Positions 29,101 to 42,125 are shown, counted from the first letter of the stretch. The stretch is 64,000 bases of DNA from Metarhizium brunneum (GCF_013426205.1 NC_089422.1:8211001-8275000); one strand, 5' to 3'. The notes: generated from the letters alone by a model not told the origin. Program-made: numbers and translations.

Positions 29101-32100
29101 ACCATCATGTCCGGTGAGACGGTATCTTCGCTGAACCAAACCATACCACATCGACTTACAGTGGCAAGAGTAGCATACTTCAATGTCTCGACTTCAAACA
29201 TGATTCGAACATTGGGCGGTAGATTTAGACGCTCGCCATTTGGTAGTGTCAGAAGTTTGTTGTCATCAAGCACACTGTTCAGGTTTTCCACCCATTCTGG
29301 ATCAACGTCACCGTCAAAGACAATCCAGTGTCGCTTAGAATCTTCACCACGAAGATTGTCAACAATCTTGCGCAATATGCTGGTGAAGAGACCATCCGTC
29401 CATTCACGAGTTGTGGCATCCAGGTTACCGTACAGAGCCTCCTTGGACATAACCTTGGAATCAATGACGTGAGAAACACCCTCAATGCCTTCGACCTTCT
29501 GGAGAGCGTCCAGCAAAAGTCTCCAAGCGCCTGATTTTCCGGTGCCCGAGTCACCAACCATCATGACACCATGGTGGATCTTCTGAATTTGGTACAGCTG
29601 CAAGACCTTGGTCATCCACAAGTCTGTCACAACAAGATGACGCTCCGCAGCGAGAGTCCGGATAGCGCCTTCCAATTCGATCAAGTTGGCGGGCACGTAA
29701 TCGACACCAGGGAAGCAATCTTTCTCAATGGCGGTGAGAATGTCGACATCAGATTTAATCAGCTTGGGAGCAATGGTCTCTCGAATGCTTTGGACAATGA
29801 TTTCGGGCTCGACAACCTCCTCAGCTCCAAGGTTGCCATCGATTAGACGAGCTCGCTTGAGACCACCGGAGCTAACCAAAACACTCTTCAACGCACGCAG
29901 ACCAAAATCGTAATGTGCTTGCTTGGAAAGCTTGCCAGAGCATTGGTCGAAGAACGGTACAGTTTGCTTAGACAGCTGCTTCGCCTGGTTGAAACCTTGC
30001 GAGTAAAGCATGACTTCGGCAATCAACTCCTTGTCTGGTTTGGACATGGCTACGCTGCGGAACAACTTCTTCAAGTTGTCAGGCAAGTTGGACCGACCCG
30101 CATAGCCAGGGTTCATTGTGATGAAGATGCCGGTGTTCTCGTTGACGCTGAGCTGACGCCCAACCAATTCGATTTGCGATTTGCTATCTTCAGCACCTTG
30201 CTTGAGACCAAGCTGAATATTTTGAATTTGCTGCGACACGGCAGAGAGAATTCTCTCCTCCAGACGATTAAACTCATCAAAACAACCCCAGGCCCCTACT
30301 TGACAAATACCCAAGAAGATTCTTCCCATCGCTTGGAAGTCGAAAGTGTCGTCACAACAGAAGACAAGTGTAAATCTACCGAGTTGAAGACCAAGTGCTT
30401 TGACGGATTCGGTTTTGCCTGTTCCAGCGGGACCATAAGGTGAGCCGCCAAGACGCTGGCACAAAGCTTGTGTGAGGGTGAGAAAACAGCGATCGGTAAG
30501 TGGCGTTCGAACAAGGCGATCAGGAACACCCAGGTATTCGAAACCGTAGTTGAGCTTGGCGTTGGCCATTCTGACGTGCAGACGTTCCAGAAAGTTACCC
30601 TCAGGGGCGTATACGTATCTCATTTGCAGCTGCCAGAGATAGTGACCAGCAGTAGTCGCATTGTTGTTGATGAGCTTCTCAATCACATCACGCTGGTGTA
30701 CGCATTCAGTGATCATCTGCTCGCACTTCTTTCTCGGAATAATCTCCAAGTCGCCCAATACAGTCTCAGCAAGCACTCTTAGTACTTGTACTTCTCTGTC
30801 ATATAAGGTCTGCAGGGTCTGTCCACCAGCAGCCAGAGACTTGTCCACAGCTGTCGTCCACACAACCTGGGTAGCGAGCACGACGATTTGACTAGGAAAC
30901 GCGTTCATAAATGCGTTCAAAGCGTCACTATCAATGGCTTCAGTCTCGAAAATTGGTGTATACTGTTCCACCGCTTCAGAAAGAAGCTCAGCAAGAGTGG
31001 ACTTCATACCACCCTCGAGGAGTGCTAACCAGTCATTGATGCGTGGTGTCTTTGCCAAAGAGATTTCCCTTTTGAGCTGGACAGTTTCGCCTTCTTTGGA
31101 AGTAAAGGCAGAAATCACAGTCTCGTCATCGCCCATCACGAGGCCAGACAAGCCAGCAAACATTTTCTTGAAGTGCTTAGCAATACGTAAGGTGTCATTG
31201 CTGTTACCAATCATTTCCAGGAGATCCTCATCACCGACGAAATAGAATCGTGGGAATGAGACTCTCTCCTTCTCCAAATATTCACCCAATGCCTTCTGAA
31301 TCTTGTTGAGCATTTCTGCCAGGCGCTCTAGGGACTTCTGCGCGTTCGGAATGTTGAGCACATCCAAAACATATGGGGTCTTGTTAGCTTTCTTCATAAC
31401 GGCCAAAAATTCGCTGTTGATATTCTGGAAACGGCCAGATTCGATGGGCAGGAGGTGCTTAATATCGGCGTTGCCCGTGAAAACGCCTTCGAGGTATACC
31501 CATTGTCGCTGAACATCAATCCACACGTCAAAGAGTACGTGAACACGGTTCAGTTTGTCTTCCCATGAGACAGCCTCCTCTTCAAACTCCTTGTAGTAAG
31601 GCGAGTGCTTCATGGCTTGCAACGAGTTGAGATTTTCACTGCATTTGGCAAAGAGGTCGTCCCAGCCGCGGATCAAACGACACTTGTTTTGATAGTTGAC
31701 CATATCCAATGCATAGTTTTGCCAAATCTCACGTACTTGTTTCAAGAACTCTTCAAGAGCCATTTCTCCCTGGGCCTGGGCAATGATATCCTTGACAATG
31801 GCTTCCGTAGCGATTAGATTGAGGTCCCATACATCGCCCAAGGTCATTGAGCTAGGTGAGAATCGCTTCTGAGGCTTAATTTGCTTGTAAATCTTATGCC
31901 AGTGGCGCTCGCGAATCGCGTCAGATTTGAGGTCTGACAGGATTGGGTTAACTTTGAGGAATCCGCGCAACACGGACTGAACGTGCTCAAATGCAGCGTA
32001 CTGCCTCATTCTGCTCGGCATCTCCTTGGTGCTTTTGATAAGATCATCAACCTTGGACCGAATCTTCCTGGGTTGAACTGCAGTCCAAAGAATCTCGCGG

Positions 32101-35100
32101 GTTTCATTCAGGCTGGACCAAATAGTAGACAGGCTGGACCAAACCGATTGGAAATCACGCACTTCCTCGAGGGTGGCATCGAGAAAACTGTCTCCACCAA
32201 CGGGCAGATCAAGAGCTTCCTTTGCTTTGACAACCTGCTGGAAGTCGTCCTGCAAACTCGCAATCCTTGTTTCGAAGCTGCTCAACGTAGCAGACGCAAT
32301 ATCAGGTTGAATTGTGCCAGACACGGGCTTTTCGTCATTCCACTGCGAGATAATCTCAGTTATGCGTTCGTTGACCAGCTTGTCTTGAGCCACAATGTTG
32401 GCACGCATGGCATCAGATTGTTCCTCCATAATACGAGACTTCTTTTCTAGAATCTCTTTCAACGCCTCCCACTGGCTGTCAATCTGCTCAATGTGAAGCC
32501 AATCGTTGGGGAAGTGGTACCGTTGTCGTACCAAAGTCGACTGTCCCTGCCGGAACATGTCGATTTCGGGAGCCCATAATTTGACGTTGCGCTTGCAACT
32601 CTGAACAGCTGTGATAAACTGCACAGCCTGAGCCGTAGATGAAGTATCAGAGCTCTGTCCCTCTAGCTGCTTGCGGGCCTTCTCGATCTCAGCATTGACA
32701 TCTCGCATGCGATTACCCAGTCGACTCGCAAACTTGATCAAAATCTCGTGCTGCCACTGGTCGTACTTGGCGTTCACCTTTGTCTGGACTTGATCATAGT
32801 CAATAGTGATGTGGCCAAATGATCTACTGACTTCTTGGGTATCAAAGGTGGTTCGCACTTTGCGAATATCCTGCAAGCACTCAAGCCATCGAGGCAGGTG
32901 GTCACCAAGAATGTCGTATACCTGTTCAGACTGCAGATCCCAAAGCGACTGGAACTGGAGCCACTTGTCAATGTAGGCACCAATCTCTTGCAGCTTCTTC
33001 TCGACGGAAACATAGACGCGATGAAGCATGTCGGCGCACTCAGTCGGCAAGTCGGTGAATCGATGTTCTTCAGCAGCAGTAGTATTCAGGCTCATCTGAT
33101 AACGTGCCGCTTTGATCTTCCGCAAATCACAAACGATGCCGAGCCAGTCATGCAAATGCAAGAACCAGCTCGCTCTGGCATACTCCAACGGAGGGTCGAG
33201 GTAGATGACTTGATTTCGCATGACCAACTCGAGCACAAGGCGCTTCATCACAGGTCCATCTGGCTTGCCCTCGTCTTCGCTGGTCTTTTTCCATCGACCC
33301 TCATCTGAGGCTTCGTCCTCAAAGGCGGCAATCCAAGCGTTAATCGCAGCATGGAGGCGGCCCAGCAGAATAGACTGTATCTTCTGGTTCAAGTCTCGCA
33401 CCCAAAACTCTAGGTTGACATATTGTTCCAAATTCAGTTGATCGACAGCAGTTTGGATAGTGTTGAGACGAGACTGAAAGGCAGAAGAATCATATGGGCA
33501 GCTGCTAATTTCTTTGAGGGCTTGCTCGACAATTGCATGAATATGATTGAGAGCCACCGCTTTGCTTTGGAGCACGGACACTGCGGCGGCAAACCCACGA
33601 ATAAACATTCCATGCTTGCTCTCATTGCTCTTGGAGAGAGTGAATTCAGTACCACCAGGGAGCATGGGACGAGCTTGTCGCTGCTCTGCATAAAAGAGCT
33701 CATGTGAATTAATGAAGGACTCCCATCGAAGAGGAACACCGTCACCAATTAGCTTGTAGACGTCATTACGATAACCATTGAGCAGGACTGATTCTTCGCC
33801 CATGGTAGATATTTGTCTCAACGTCTGAGATAAGGTTCTGACACTCTCCATGAGGCTGACAGCGTACGGATATACTCTCTTTGCATCTTTCGACACTGTT
33901 GTCACAGCATGGGGGACCGAGTAAGATTGCCACGTCAGGTTTCTCGTCTCCTTGAACAAGGTGATAATTTGAGGGTCGAAGTTTACCGCGAGTTCGAGAA
34001 TGCCACCGGCAGATCGGACGCGAGCGATCTCGAATAGCTGGCCAGATATGGAGATCTTTCGTCGACTGACATCTGTGAGCCATGCTTCATAGATTCTGCC
34101 AGTATCGAGCTTGTGCTTGAACAGCTCGCTCTCTTCTTGCAACTTGTGGCCCTCGGCATGTAGTGTCCAGTCAGGGCCCAAAACAGCCTCCACCTTTCGC
34201 ATATAGCCATCCAGTTGAAGTTCGATTTGTCGGGCCCATATGATTGCTCCTGAGACCGGGGGTAGATCACGGAGTTGAGCCATAGCGTGAGCCTCCGAGT
34301 GTCCATATTGCTGTTTAAATCGCTCATGAAGGCCATTGATGGCTTGTTTGACATGATCCATGAGCTGGTTCTGATACTCCTGAATGGCGCCGCGAATCTT
34401 CGGGCGGACGAAAAGGGCATTGAACTTGGAAAAGACGCGGAACATTTCATTAGCGGTCCTGGCTGTTGCGAGTCGATCTCGAAGTCTGGCGATGATGGAA
34501 TTTTCCACTCTAGTTGTGCGCTCGTTGTACAGGTTCTCTGCTCGTACCCATCGTTCCTTGCCTTGCTCCGTGACGTCGAGCAAGTCGACGTTTTGTAATG
34601 CTTCCCAAGCCTGTTTAACTTCTTCTACAGCATCAACGTCGCCAATTTCCTCCACAACCACCCCGTTTGTGCCTGTAGTCTCTGTCACGCCAGGAATTGT
34701 GGCCTTGGGGCCGAGAACGTTGACAATTGTTCGTTGAAGTTGTTCGTGGTTGTCGCGGAACGTGCCGACGTACTTGATTCGAGATTCAAGCTCTGAATGC
34801 TTCTTATTAATCTTGATGGGAATGAACTTTTCGTTCCGGCGGCGAGTGACTTCACGAGCAACATTTGTAAACTCTTTAATGTTCTCCTCCCAGGTGCGGA
34901 ATATGCCATCACAAGTGCGCATGAGTGCCTGGAACTGCTGATAGTCAAGGTTCACCAGTTCTGTGCCTGGTAGGAGTCGATGAAGTACGTCATCAAGATC
35001 GGCAGAGATGGCCTCAACAAGCGGTAGAGCCCGGCGGATGGGATATGGACAGATCCTCAACTTCTTATTCAGATGGTTGAAGATTTGTGAAATTGCCTCT

Positions 35101-36365
35101 TGGACCTTTGGCAACGAAGTAGCAGACAATAACTCATCCAGGGGAAAATCTCGCATAAGTTGATTATACTTCTGCACCTTGTCCATGGCCTCCTTCAATC
35201 CCGTGTCGGCGGTAAAACTGACAGTGGCCTGGAATCGCTTGGCATGCTTGAGAATTTCGAGAGTCAAGAGGACACCCTCACTTCGTAACTGGCCTTCGAT
35301 GCCCTCCAAGGCTGACTCCATGGAAAGCCAAAAGTTCACCTCTTGGCTGGCAGTACTAAATTCCTGGTTTGCGTTGGATGAAGGATCCTTTGTCATTTTC
35401 GTGATGCCCTGTATAGACTTGATCCATGTGTTCACGTTGGCCTGTAGCCGGTTCAGGAAAGTGCTGTCCTGCAACAAGTTTTGTGGAATCGCATCGATGG
35501 CTGCCTTGCTGTGACGGGCATCGGCTTCGTCGAGAACATTTTGGACGACCGAGTGGAAGATCAGGGATATCTCGGGAATGTCGACATTCTGCTGCAAGTG
35601 CAACAAACTCAGCTCCAGGTCGTTTAATCTCTTTTTCGTAACCGGAATTCCTGTTTTCGCATCGACATCGGAACGACCCCTAGATCCGTTTGCCAGCTGC
35701 TGACTCTTTGTGTTGGCGTCAAAGTAAGGAACCAACGCATGGTGGACTTGAGAATGAAGAACCTCCCACGGGGAAAGTGACGCGCCTTGCTCTCCGACAG
35801 ACGTATTGAGGGAGGCAGGACCAGGTAAATTAGTAATAAATATTTGCGATGTAAGGGGTCTGGCTGGGTCAATAGGCTGCGGTGTCTTCAACAGAACGAG
35901 AGATGCAACGGTCGAGGCGGAAGAAGATATTTCTGTCGAAAGAGTGTAGTAAAACGAAGACGGGACTAGATGAAACGCAAAAAAAGGAGTCGAGTCGGAT
36001 TAGCAGAGTCCAAATGCTATCAAAGTAAGGCACGAAATCCAAAAACTGCAGCATCACTCACCAGTAGCGTCTGTTCCGTTCTCGACTGTGGACGAATGTG
36101 CGATGTCTTTCTGGATATACAGAACGCTCTGGGTATCATTCGCAAAACGAGTGCAACGCGAAACAGTCTCGGAATAACGGCTATTATGCAACAAATTTCC
36201 AGGCTGTTCGAGGTCCTCTCGCGTGGCACCGAGGGCTACCTGACAAACGGCAGCCAGATGCTCAACCACGCGTTCCGGATCGATGGTAGGGAAAGCAGGA
36301 GATGGCGCGCCTCCTCCATTGGTCGTGGCCACAGGATTCTGCGCCGGAGGAGATGACACCTCCAT
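23160..36365 (-). CDS. nudA: Cytoplasmic dynein 1 heavy chain
   Basis: Motor subunit of minus-end-directed microtubule transport; in filamentous fungi it is needed for nuclear distribution and early-endosome movement. Three exons, 36365-36062, 35965-23661 and 23600-23160, give 4349 residues, the normal fungal size. The N-terminal tail fills roughly the first 1900 residues. Four P-loops follow: AAA1 GPAGTGKTE (about residue 1946), AAA2 GDSGTGKS (about 2240), AAA3 GPPGSGKT (about 2605) and AAA4 GVSGSGKT (about 2948). The stalk coiled coil begins near residue 3196, with the microtubule-binding tip at about 3310-3430. All four P-loops are intact. The first exon ends in ENGTDAT and the join to [12 protein letters not shown] is phase-consistent. 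The ATG at 36365 is preferred over an alternative a few codons upstream. The central exon is 12,305 nt without an intron or stop. Confidence 0.98.
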
Positions 36366-38680
36366 GGCCAGCATCAACGATTTGTGTTGGGAGCAAAAGG
36401 TCGGACAGATTATTCGCGAATAGTCATTTCTGGAATAGAAAAGAGTTTTGATCGGCTCACGAGAGGTTGAGGGGAAAATAGAGCGTCGTTCGAGAGTTCT
36501 ATGGATGAGTGGCCGAGGGAAATTGAGTTCGAATTTCAGGGGCAATGCGTACGTCGATGTAGACTGTACGTGACGTGTCCAACACAACTGCACAACACAG
36601 ACGCAAGACGTGCCGCAAATCAAAGGGCAGTTCGTAAAGGAGGGACCGAGTGCGTGAAAGCTTGCGTGTTCAGTGCTGGATGGGAAAATAAAAAGAAGCC
36701 AGGTGGCGGATGGTGATGTCCAGAACAGGCAAGCCCAGTCAGGTCGTCACCCTTTTTGGCGAGATTCAGGGACGAGCAGCTCTGGGGTGAGTGAGTAGCT
36801 CAGAGACACAATTACGCAGTGGGTACGGGGTATGGAGTCAGCACATGTGCACTCAGTACTCTCCGTACTTACGCAGGGCGTATGAACTTCAAAGTCCGCT
36901 GCTTTGCCGGCACCACAAGAGTGCAACCACCAGTTGACATGGAAGTGGACTGAAGTGGGCAAACGCGACCCAAGGTGGGGACCCAGTCGCGGGTTGCGCG
37001 ACAGCATGTGCCATCGTCGCCAGGCTTGACTTGAGACTCGGAGCAATTGGTAGTTGACAGACAGCAAAGACTGTGGGTCGCAGGACATCGCGGCCTCCGC
37101 TTTGATTGGCCCACATCCCTTTCTGCTTGCCTCATTTCGCCTCGGTCTCGGGGCGTACGGGGGGGAGCTTGTCAGGAACCACTGTGCAGTGGCTGCCACA
37201 TCAGCGCTCACAGGGGGCGTGAATCAAGCCCAAGCCAGCACAGCAGAGGTGCCCCAAAGGCAGGCCCCGGAAGCCGCTACACGTGCCATTTATTCCCAGG
37301 TGACGTCTAGTGGTCGAGCCCTAGCATTAACTGACGATTTCACAGGTTCCAGCGCCTTGTTTATAATTGCCAGGTGAGTGAATGGGCGATGCCCGGCCGA
37401 CAACAAATTAACTGCAGGGTACCTATCTACTTAAGCATGTCATCTTCAAACACTTTCGCAAAGGCGGGCAGTTCATACACGCGGCGTATCACGGAGTACA
37501 CGACGCAGTCGAGGCGATCGAGTTGCGGCTTCCAGCCAAGGCTACTCCCGTTCACATCTGGTGTCACCAGCGCTCGGCATATATTGGTCTGGTCCATCCT
37601 AACCACCACCAGCTACTACTAGTCGACGTCCCTCACACGCCCTCCCTCGAAACGTGGGGGGGGAGGAGGGAAGGAAGGGGGGTAACTGTCAAAATTCGTT
37701 TCCAGATCCAGCCTGCCCGTCGTCCGGTCTATCCAGCTTTGCAGATGAGCCGGCATCAGTGTCTTGACCTTTTCCATGTCTGCTTTTTCTGCGTCTCGTC
37801 AAACCGCGCGGTCCGGGGTCAGCCAAAGCAGCGAGCGGGACTTGCCGATATGAGTGATGCTCTCTTCCCGGGCTCTGCAAGCCTGCATGGCTCGACGCAG
37901 CGGCTCGAAATGCCGGCATGTTCCCGCTGTTACTGCTAGTACCAGTCCGCGGCTGCATCAATTGATCCTCCCGTGCGAGGGCTGCACACTCGGCCATGTG
38001 TCAAGGCCAGGTCCTGACCCGCCTGCCGACATCTCGCACGCATCAATCGTCAAGGCTTCCCGCTGCCGTCCACCACCCAGGCGCCTCATCCACACACCTC
38101 TGCTGTCACTGAAAACCCACCATCCCGACCCAAGGTCCACTACATCGACACCTTCAATATTTACTTGCATACTCCGTACTTCCATGTCGTTTCACACCGC
38201 GCATCTCCTCCGCCGCCTGTGGCGTTTTCCCACCTGTTGCTTCATGGCTAATCACGTCAGGGTCATCTGGAGAAATAGGAAAGTCGTGGATTTTAGGCGT
38301 ACAGGGCAAAATGTGTCAAATGTGAATTTCAACCCTCAGGCTCCCCAAACATGAAACGGCGCAAAACAACTGAACTCCAGACAAACCCACGTTTTCGTTT
38401 CCGCAGGTCACCTCATCCTACCTACCTTTCCCTCCACCCTCCCCTCTCCCATATCTCTTATGTATTTTCACGCATTCGTAGCCGTAACCCCAAGGCTTCC
38501 GTCAAGCAAAAGCAAAAGCAACAAGTAGTCGCATTCCCACACTCCCAAAATAAAACGCCGCCCTAGCCAGCCAGTCCCATGACCCCATGATCCATAAAAC
38601 GACCTGACTTTCCTTCCAAGACAAAAGTATCGACAAAAGTACAACAAACAATGGCAGCAAACAGTAGGCGTAGCCCGGGC
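36366..38680. other. Intergenic region with the dynein promoter
   Basis: A 2.3 kb gap upstream of the dynein heavy chain and downstream of the FAR1-like gene, both on the minus strand. Motif copies related to TACGGAGTA occur at 37490-37498 (CACGGAGTA) and 38170-38178 (TACTCCGTA, reverse orientation). G-run rich sequence lies at about 37655-37685. No open frame with coding character was found. Confidence 0.5.
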
Positions 38681-40759
38681 TCACATAACCGAGTTTCCCC
38701 CGATTGCCAAGTTGCCATCTGGTCCTGCCAGCCTCTCCCGTTGAACCATGACGCGCTCGTTACATATATCAATAAACATCTCAAATCTCTTGATGAGCTT
38801 TTCTTTTTCTTCAAGTTGGCTTTTCAGCGCATCGATTTCTTTTTGTTTCTCCTCTTCAATCTTCTGCAGGTCCTCTCGCGCCTTTGCCAGCTCTCTGCGA
38901 AGGTCCGCGCGAATCCTGTCTTCCGGTGATTGCTGCGGTTTTGTGTATATCGCCGGCCTATTCTCGGCAAGTCCTGTTGCCACCTTCTGCGGGTTTCGAT
39001 TTATAGCAGCTCTTGCATTGTATATATCCCTCGGGAGCAAGTGACAGTCCGGATTTTCGGTTTGCAGAATTTGGAGTGTTTCGGATACGCCTGCCCCTGC
39101 GTGATGGTCAGCAGAAGTACTTTTGGTAGAATTTGAACCTTTTGATGGTTTTTGCGTACCGTTTTCCTTCAGCTGTTTGACAGCCGCCACCATCTTGCTG
39201 TCAAGCTTTCTGGCGGCAGGATGATTGGAAGGACTCTCACTTGGCCCATGATTGTGCTGCAGATGCGCAGGATCAGGGCGGTAGCGAATCGTCCACTGAG
39301 TACGTTGTTCAATGGCAAAAAAGCCAAAGGGACAATCGCATTTCCTGGATGATGTTTTGCGCTTGCGGAATTCCGGGCTCACCCTACTGGGCGGCTTTCC
39401 AGCACGATCGCAAACAAACAGGACTTTCTTGAGGCCAGGAACCGTCTTCTTGGAGCGGCCAATAACAATGGCATAGCCAACAGATGTGCAATAACGCAGA
39501 ACGGCTTTTTGCACGGCTTCTAACGTTGGATAGCTTCCTCCCTCAGGCGGGGGAGACATCATCTCTCCCATAGGCTGCGAGGGGACGTAGGAAGGGTCAT
39601 TTAAAAGCTTTGAGTCGAGACCATTGACTTCCGACGCATCTCCATCTTGATTTCCATCGACATCCATTTCACTGCCCGCATGGTTTGCCTGCTGTTGGGG
39701 AACCTGAGCAGCAGGCTGCTGAGGGGAGGCCTGTACCTGATTGACTTGCTGAACTTGCTGAACTTGTTGCTGCTGGGGAGGCTGCTGCTGCTGTTGAGGC
39801 ATCTGCTGTTGCGGTATCTGTTGCTGAGGCGGCTGGGGCGTTGATTGCTGCGGAGTAGGCTGAGGAGTTACCTGGGCCTGCGGCGGTTGCGGCTGCTGCT
39901 GCTGTTGAGGTTGCTGGGACGGCTGTTGTTGTTGTTGCTGCTGCTGCTGCTGCGGCGTTGACTGTTGCGAACGACCATGAGTCTGGTGAGGCTGGACGCT
40001 TTGGCGTGCCTGATGGCCTGGATGACCCGGATGGCCTGGATGGCCTGGATGAGTCTGATGAGCCTGATGCGCAGGATGTGCCGGGTGTGCCGGGTGTGCC
40101 GGATGCTGTTGGTGTTGTTGATGTTGTTGGTGCTGCTGGTGCTGCTGGTGCTGTTGATGTTGCTGATGTTGTTGTTGCTGCTGCTGCTGCTGTTGTTGTT
40201 GTTGCTGCTGCTGCTGTTGATGAGGTTGGTGGCCTGGATGCTGTTGGTGATGCCCTTGCTGCTGATGATGAGGTGGGTGCTGCTGGTGGCTTGGATGGCC
40301 AGGGTGGCCCTGATGGGAAGGATGTTGCTGCTGGTGTTGATGAGACAGGATCGGGTCATGCTGGACCGATTGACTCATGGACGTAGGGAACATCATGGGC
40401 GGCGGATTTGGCTGAGGCGGCATCTGCTGCCTCGGCGGCGCCGCCCTCTGTCGCTGAACACCGAGGGCATTTGGTGGTACGTGTGAGTTGGGAGTTCGCG
40501 AAGGCGGGTGGCCGTTGGGGATATTTGGATTCACTGGCGATGCGAAGAGATGTGGAGGATATGTGCCTTGGGGGGGCTGCTGAGGCGTATAGCCCTGTGG
40601 TTGATATGGCGACGCGGCATGAGGGGCCGGGGATTGCTTATTCGGTTGATGCTGATGCTGATTCGCGTGGGTTGGAGGAAATGCGGCACTTCGTCTGAGG
40701 CCAGCTTGCGAGAAGTTTAACCCGTGGGCATTAGAGCCAGACGGTCCCAAACTCGACAT
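38681..40759 (-). CDS. Gln/His-rich putative regulator with FAR1-like zinc-binding domain
   Basis: Single exon, 692 residues. The ATG at 40759 (MSSLGPSGS) is the first real ATG; the frame stays open upstream but only with a TTG. The N-terminal half is low complexity: Pro/Gln-rich, then GHP repeats, HQQ repeats and an uninterrupted run of about 18 Gln. The conserved core (about residues 410-520) contains VLRYCTSVGYAIVIGRSKK, the Cys pair in RKCDCPFGF, and HNHGPSESPSNHPAARK. This is the pattern of a FAR1/WRKY-GCM1 DNA-binding domain, as in proteins derived from MULE transposases. The transposase core is absent, so it looks domesticated. A charged coiled coil (EDLQKIEEEKQKEIDALKSQ region) closes the protein. 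A transcription-factor role is inference. Confidence 0.85.
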   Translation of the reverse strand: MSSLGPSGSNAHGLNFSQAGLRRSAAFPPTHANQHQHQPNKQSPAPHAASPYQPQGYTPQQPPQGTYPPHLFASPVNPNIPNGHPPSRTPNSHVPPNALGVQRQRAAPPRQQMPPQPNPPPMMFPTSMSQSVQHDPILSHQHQQQHPSHQGHPGHPSHQQHPPHHQQQGHHQQHPGHQPHQQQQQQQQQQQQQQQQQHQQHQQHQQHQQHQQHQQHQQHPAHPAHPAHPAHQAHQTHPGHPGHPGHPGHQARQSVQPHQTHGRSQQSTPQQQQQQQQQQPSQQPQQQQQPQPPQAQVTPQPTPQQSTPQPPQQQIPQQQMPQQQQQPPQQQQVQQVQQVNQVQASPQQPAAQVPQQQANHAGSEMDVDGNQDGDASEVNGLDSKLLNDPSYVPSQPMGEMMSPPPEGGSYPTLEAVQKAVLRYCTSVGYAIVIGRSKKTVPGLKKVLFVCDRAGKPPSRVSPEFRKRKTSSRKCDCPFGFFAIEQRTQWTIRYRPDPAHLQHNHGPSESPSNHPAARKLDSKMVAAVKQLKENGTQKPSKGSNSTKSTSADHHAGAGVSETLQILQTENPDCHLLPRDIYNARAAINRNPQKVATGLAENRPAIYTKPQQSPEDRIRADLRRELAKAREDLQKIEEEKQKEIDALKSQLEEKEKLIKRFEMFIDICNERVMVQRERLAGPDGNLAIGGNSVM
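39890..40220 (-). repeat. Coding CAG/CAA and HQQ/GHP repeat tract
   Basis: Within the FAR1-like gene. The minus strand encodes a run of roughly 18 glutamines at about 40168-40220 from mixed CAG and CAA codons, flanked by HQQ triplets (about 40105-40168), GHP/AHP triplets (about 40010-40100) and a further Gln run at about 39895-39955. Mixed codons suggest selection for the amino acid rather than simple slippage. Length variation between strains is likely. Confidence 0.85.
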
Positions 40760-41660
40760 GGTGTGTCTGTCTGCAGGAGAGGCAGTGGCGCCAAATCGTC
40801 GTGATGGCGCGTGACACGCAAAGCTCTGTGGTCGTAACAACGAGAAGGGAATAAAAAGATGTCAAAAACAAAGAAAAAAAACGACGACGACGACGCTTCG
40901 CTCAACGTCGCCAAGCAGAGAGAGTTGAGGGACGAGCCGTGGTTGAGGGCAAGTCGGAAACGCGTCGGCGATGCTCCCACATCCGCTCCTCTCTCTCAGG
41001 CGGCGTCCGAGTGTAGTTGTTGGTCAACGTCGGCCGTCGGTATCGTCGTGATCTCGGCCGTCGTTGAAGCCCTCGTCAACGGCTGAGCTGGTGATGGACG
41101 TTGAAAAAGAAACTGGGCTGCGCAATGGAAACCCTGGACCTGGTTTGGGGGTGTCGATAATGGGCTGGAGGAGGCGTGGAGGTGCGTGGAGGTGCGCGCC
41201 CGAGAGGTGTGGGCAGAGGGAAGGGAGGAGCTGGGGAGACAGTCCACGGGTGTTGCAAGACCCAAGGGCAAAAAAAAAAAATATCAAAAAATTCTGGTCG
41301 GGTTGTGCGGGCGGCCGGGCGGGCAGGCGGATTGGAGCACGTTGCGCACTCACAACGTTAATGTCTGGTCTGGTCCAGGTGTGGTGGCAGCCATGGAGGT
41401 GGCACTGGCAGAAGCGGACTCTGGCTCGCTCACCAGCACGTCTGGCGGAACGCTCGTTGGCTAGCACTCGAGGGGTGGAGACGTGAGGCGATTAATTTGG
41501 TCAAATGGGAGGGAGGCGTACGAGTCCAGCCCGACAAGGTTCCAAGGGCTTTTTTTTGCCTCGATCATCGCCTTCTGCCAAAACGTGCGCTTTTTAGCAT
41601 TGCCCAGCACGACAAATTGGCATTGGCAGTTCCCGCGGGCATAAAGAGCCATCAAGGGCC

Positions 41661-41696
41661 CGGCATGGCCCAGCATGGCCCAGCATGGCCCAGCAA
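41661..41696. repeat. Tandem decamer repeat (CAGCATGGCC)
   Basis: Three to four head-to-tail copies of a 10-base unit reading CGGCATGGCC then CAGCATGGCC, CAGCATGGCC and a partial copy, in the gap between two minus-strand genes. No known role. Confidence 0.85.
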
Positions 41697-42125
41697 GGGT
41701 CGGCATGACATTCGCCAGTGACGGCAACCGAGACGACTTGGCTAGCGTCAAACGGGCCTCTTGTCCGGTCACACACACGCCCACCACCTCTCACCGGCAG
41801 TCTGGTTGCAAAGATGCGTGGCCCTGTGAGCCAGACTTGGAGCCGTCCAGACCTCGATTCATATATGTACAGCCAGGAGCTGGTTAGCAGTTGGCAAGCT
41901 GGCTAGCAGCTCCTGTAGATGTGCTTGATCGGACGCGATGGCGGAAAGTGGTCTGCTGGTGGTCTCTAGTGCTAGCATTGAACGGGGCCAGCCACCATGT
42001 TGCCCACCCTGCTGCCTGTGCGCCTGCCTGCCCTCCAGCGCCAGACTCAGGCCCAGGCTCAGGACATCAAATCGGATCCATCGATTTACTATGCCAAGTT
42101 TGAATTGCCTCCGTACGCGAGCAAG

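Noticed and set aside
39958..40486. Plus-strand frames of poly-Ala/Val or poly-Leu
   Set aside because: They are antisense translations of the Gln/His repeats of the FAR1-like gene.
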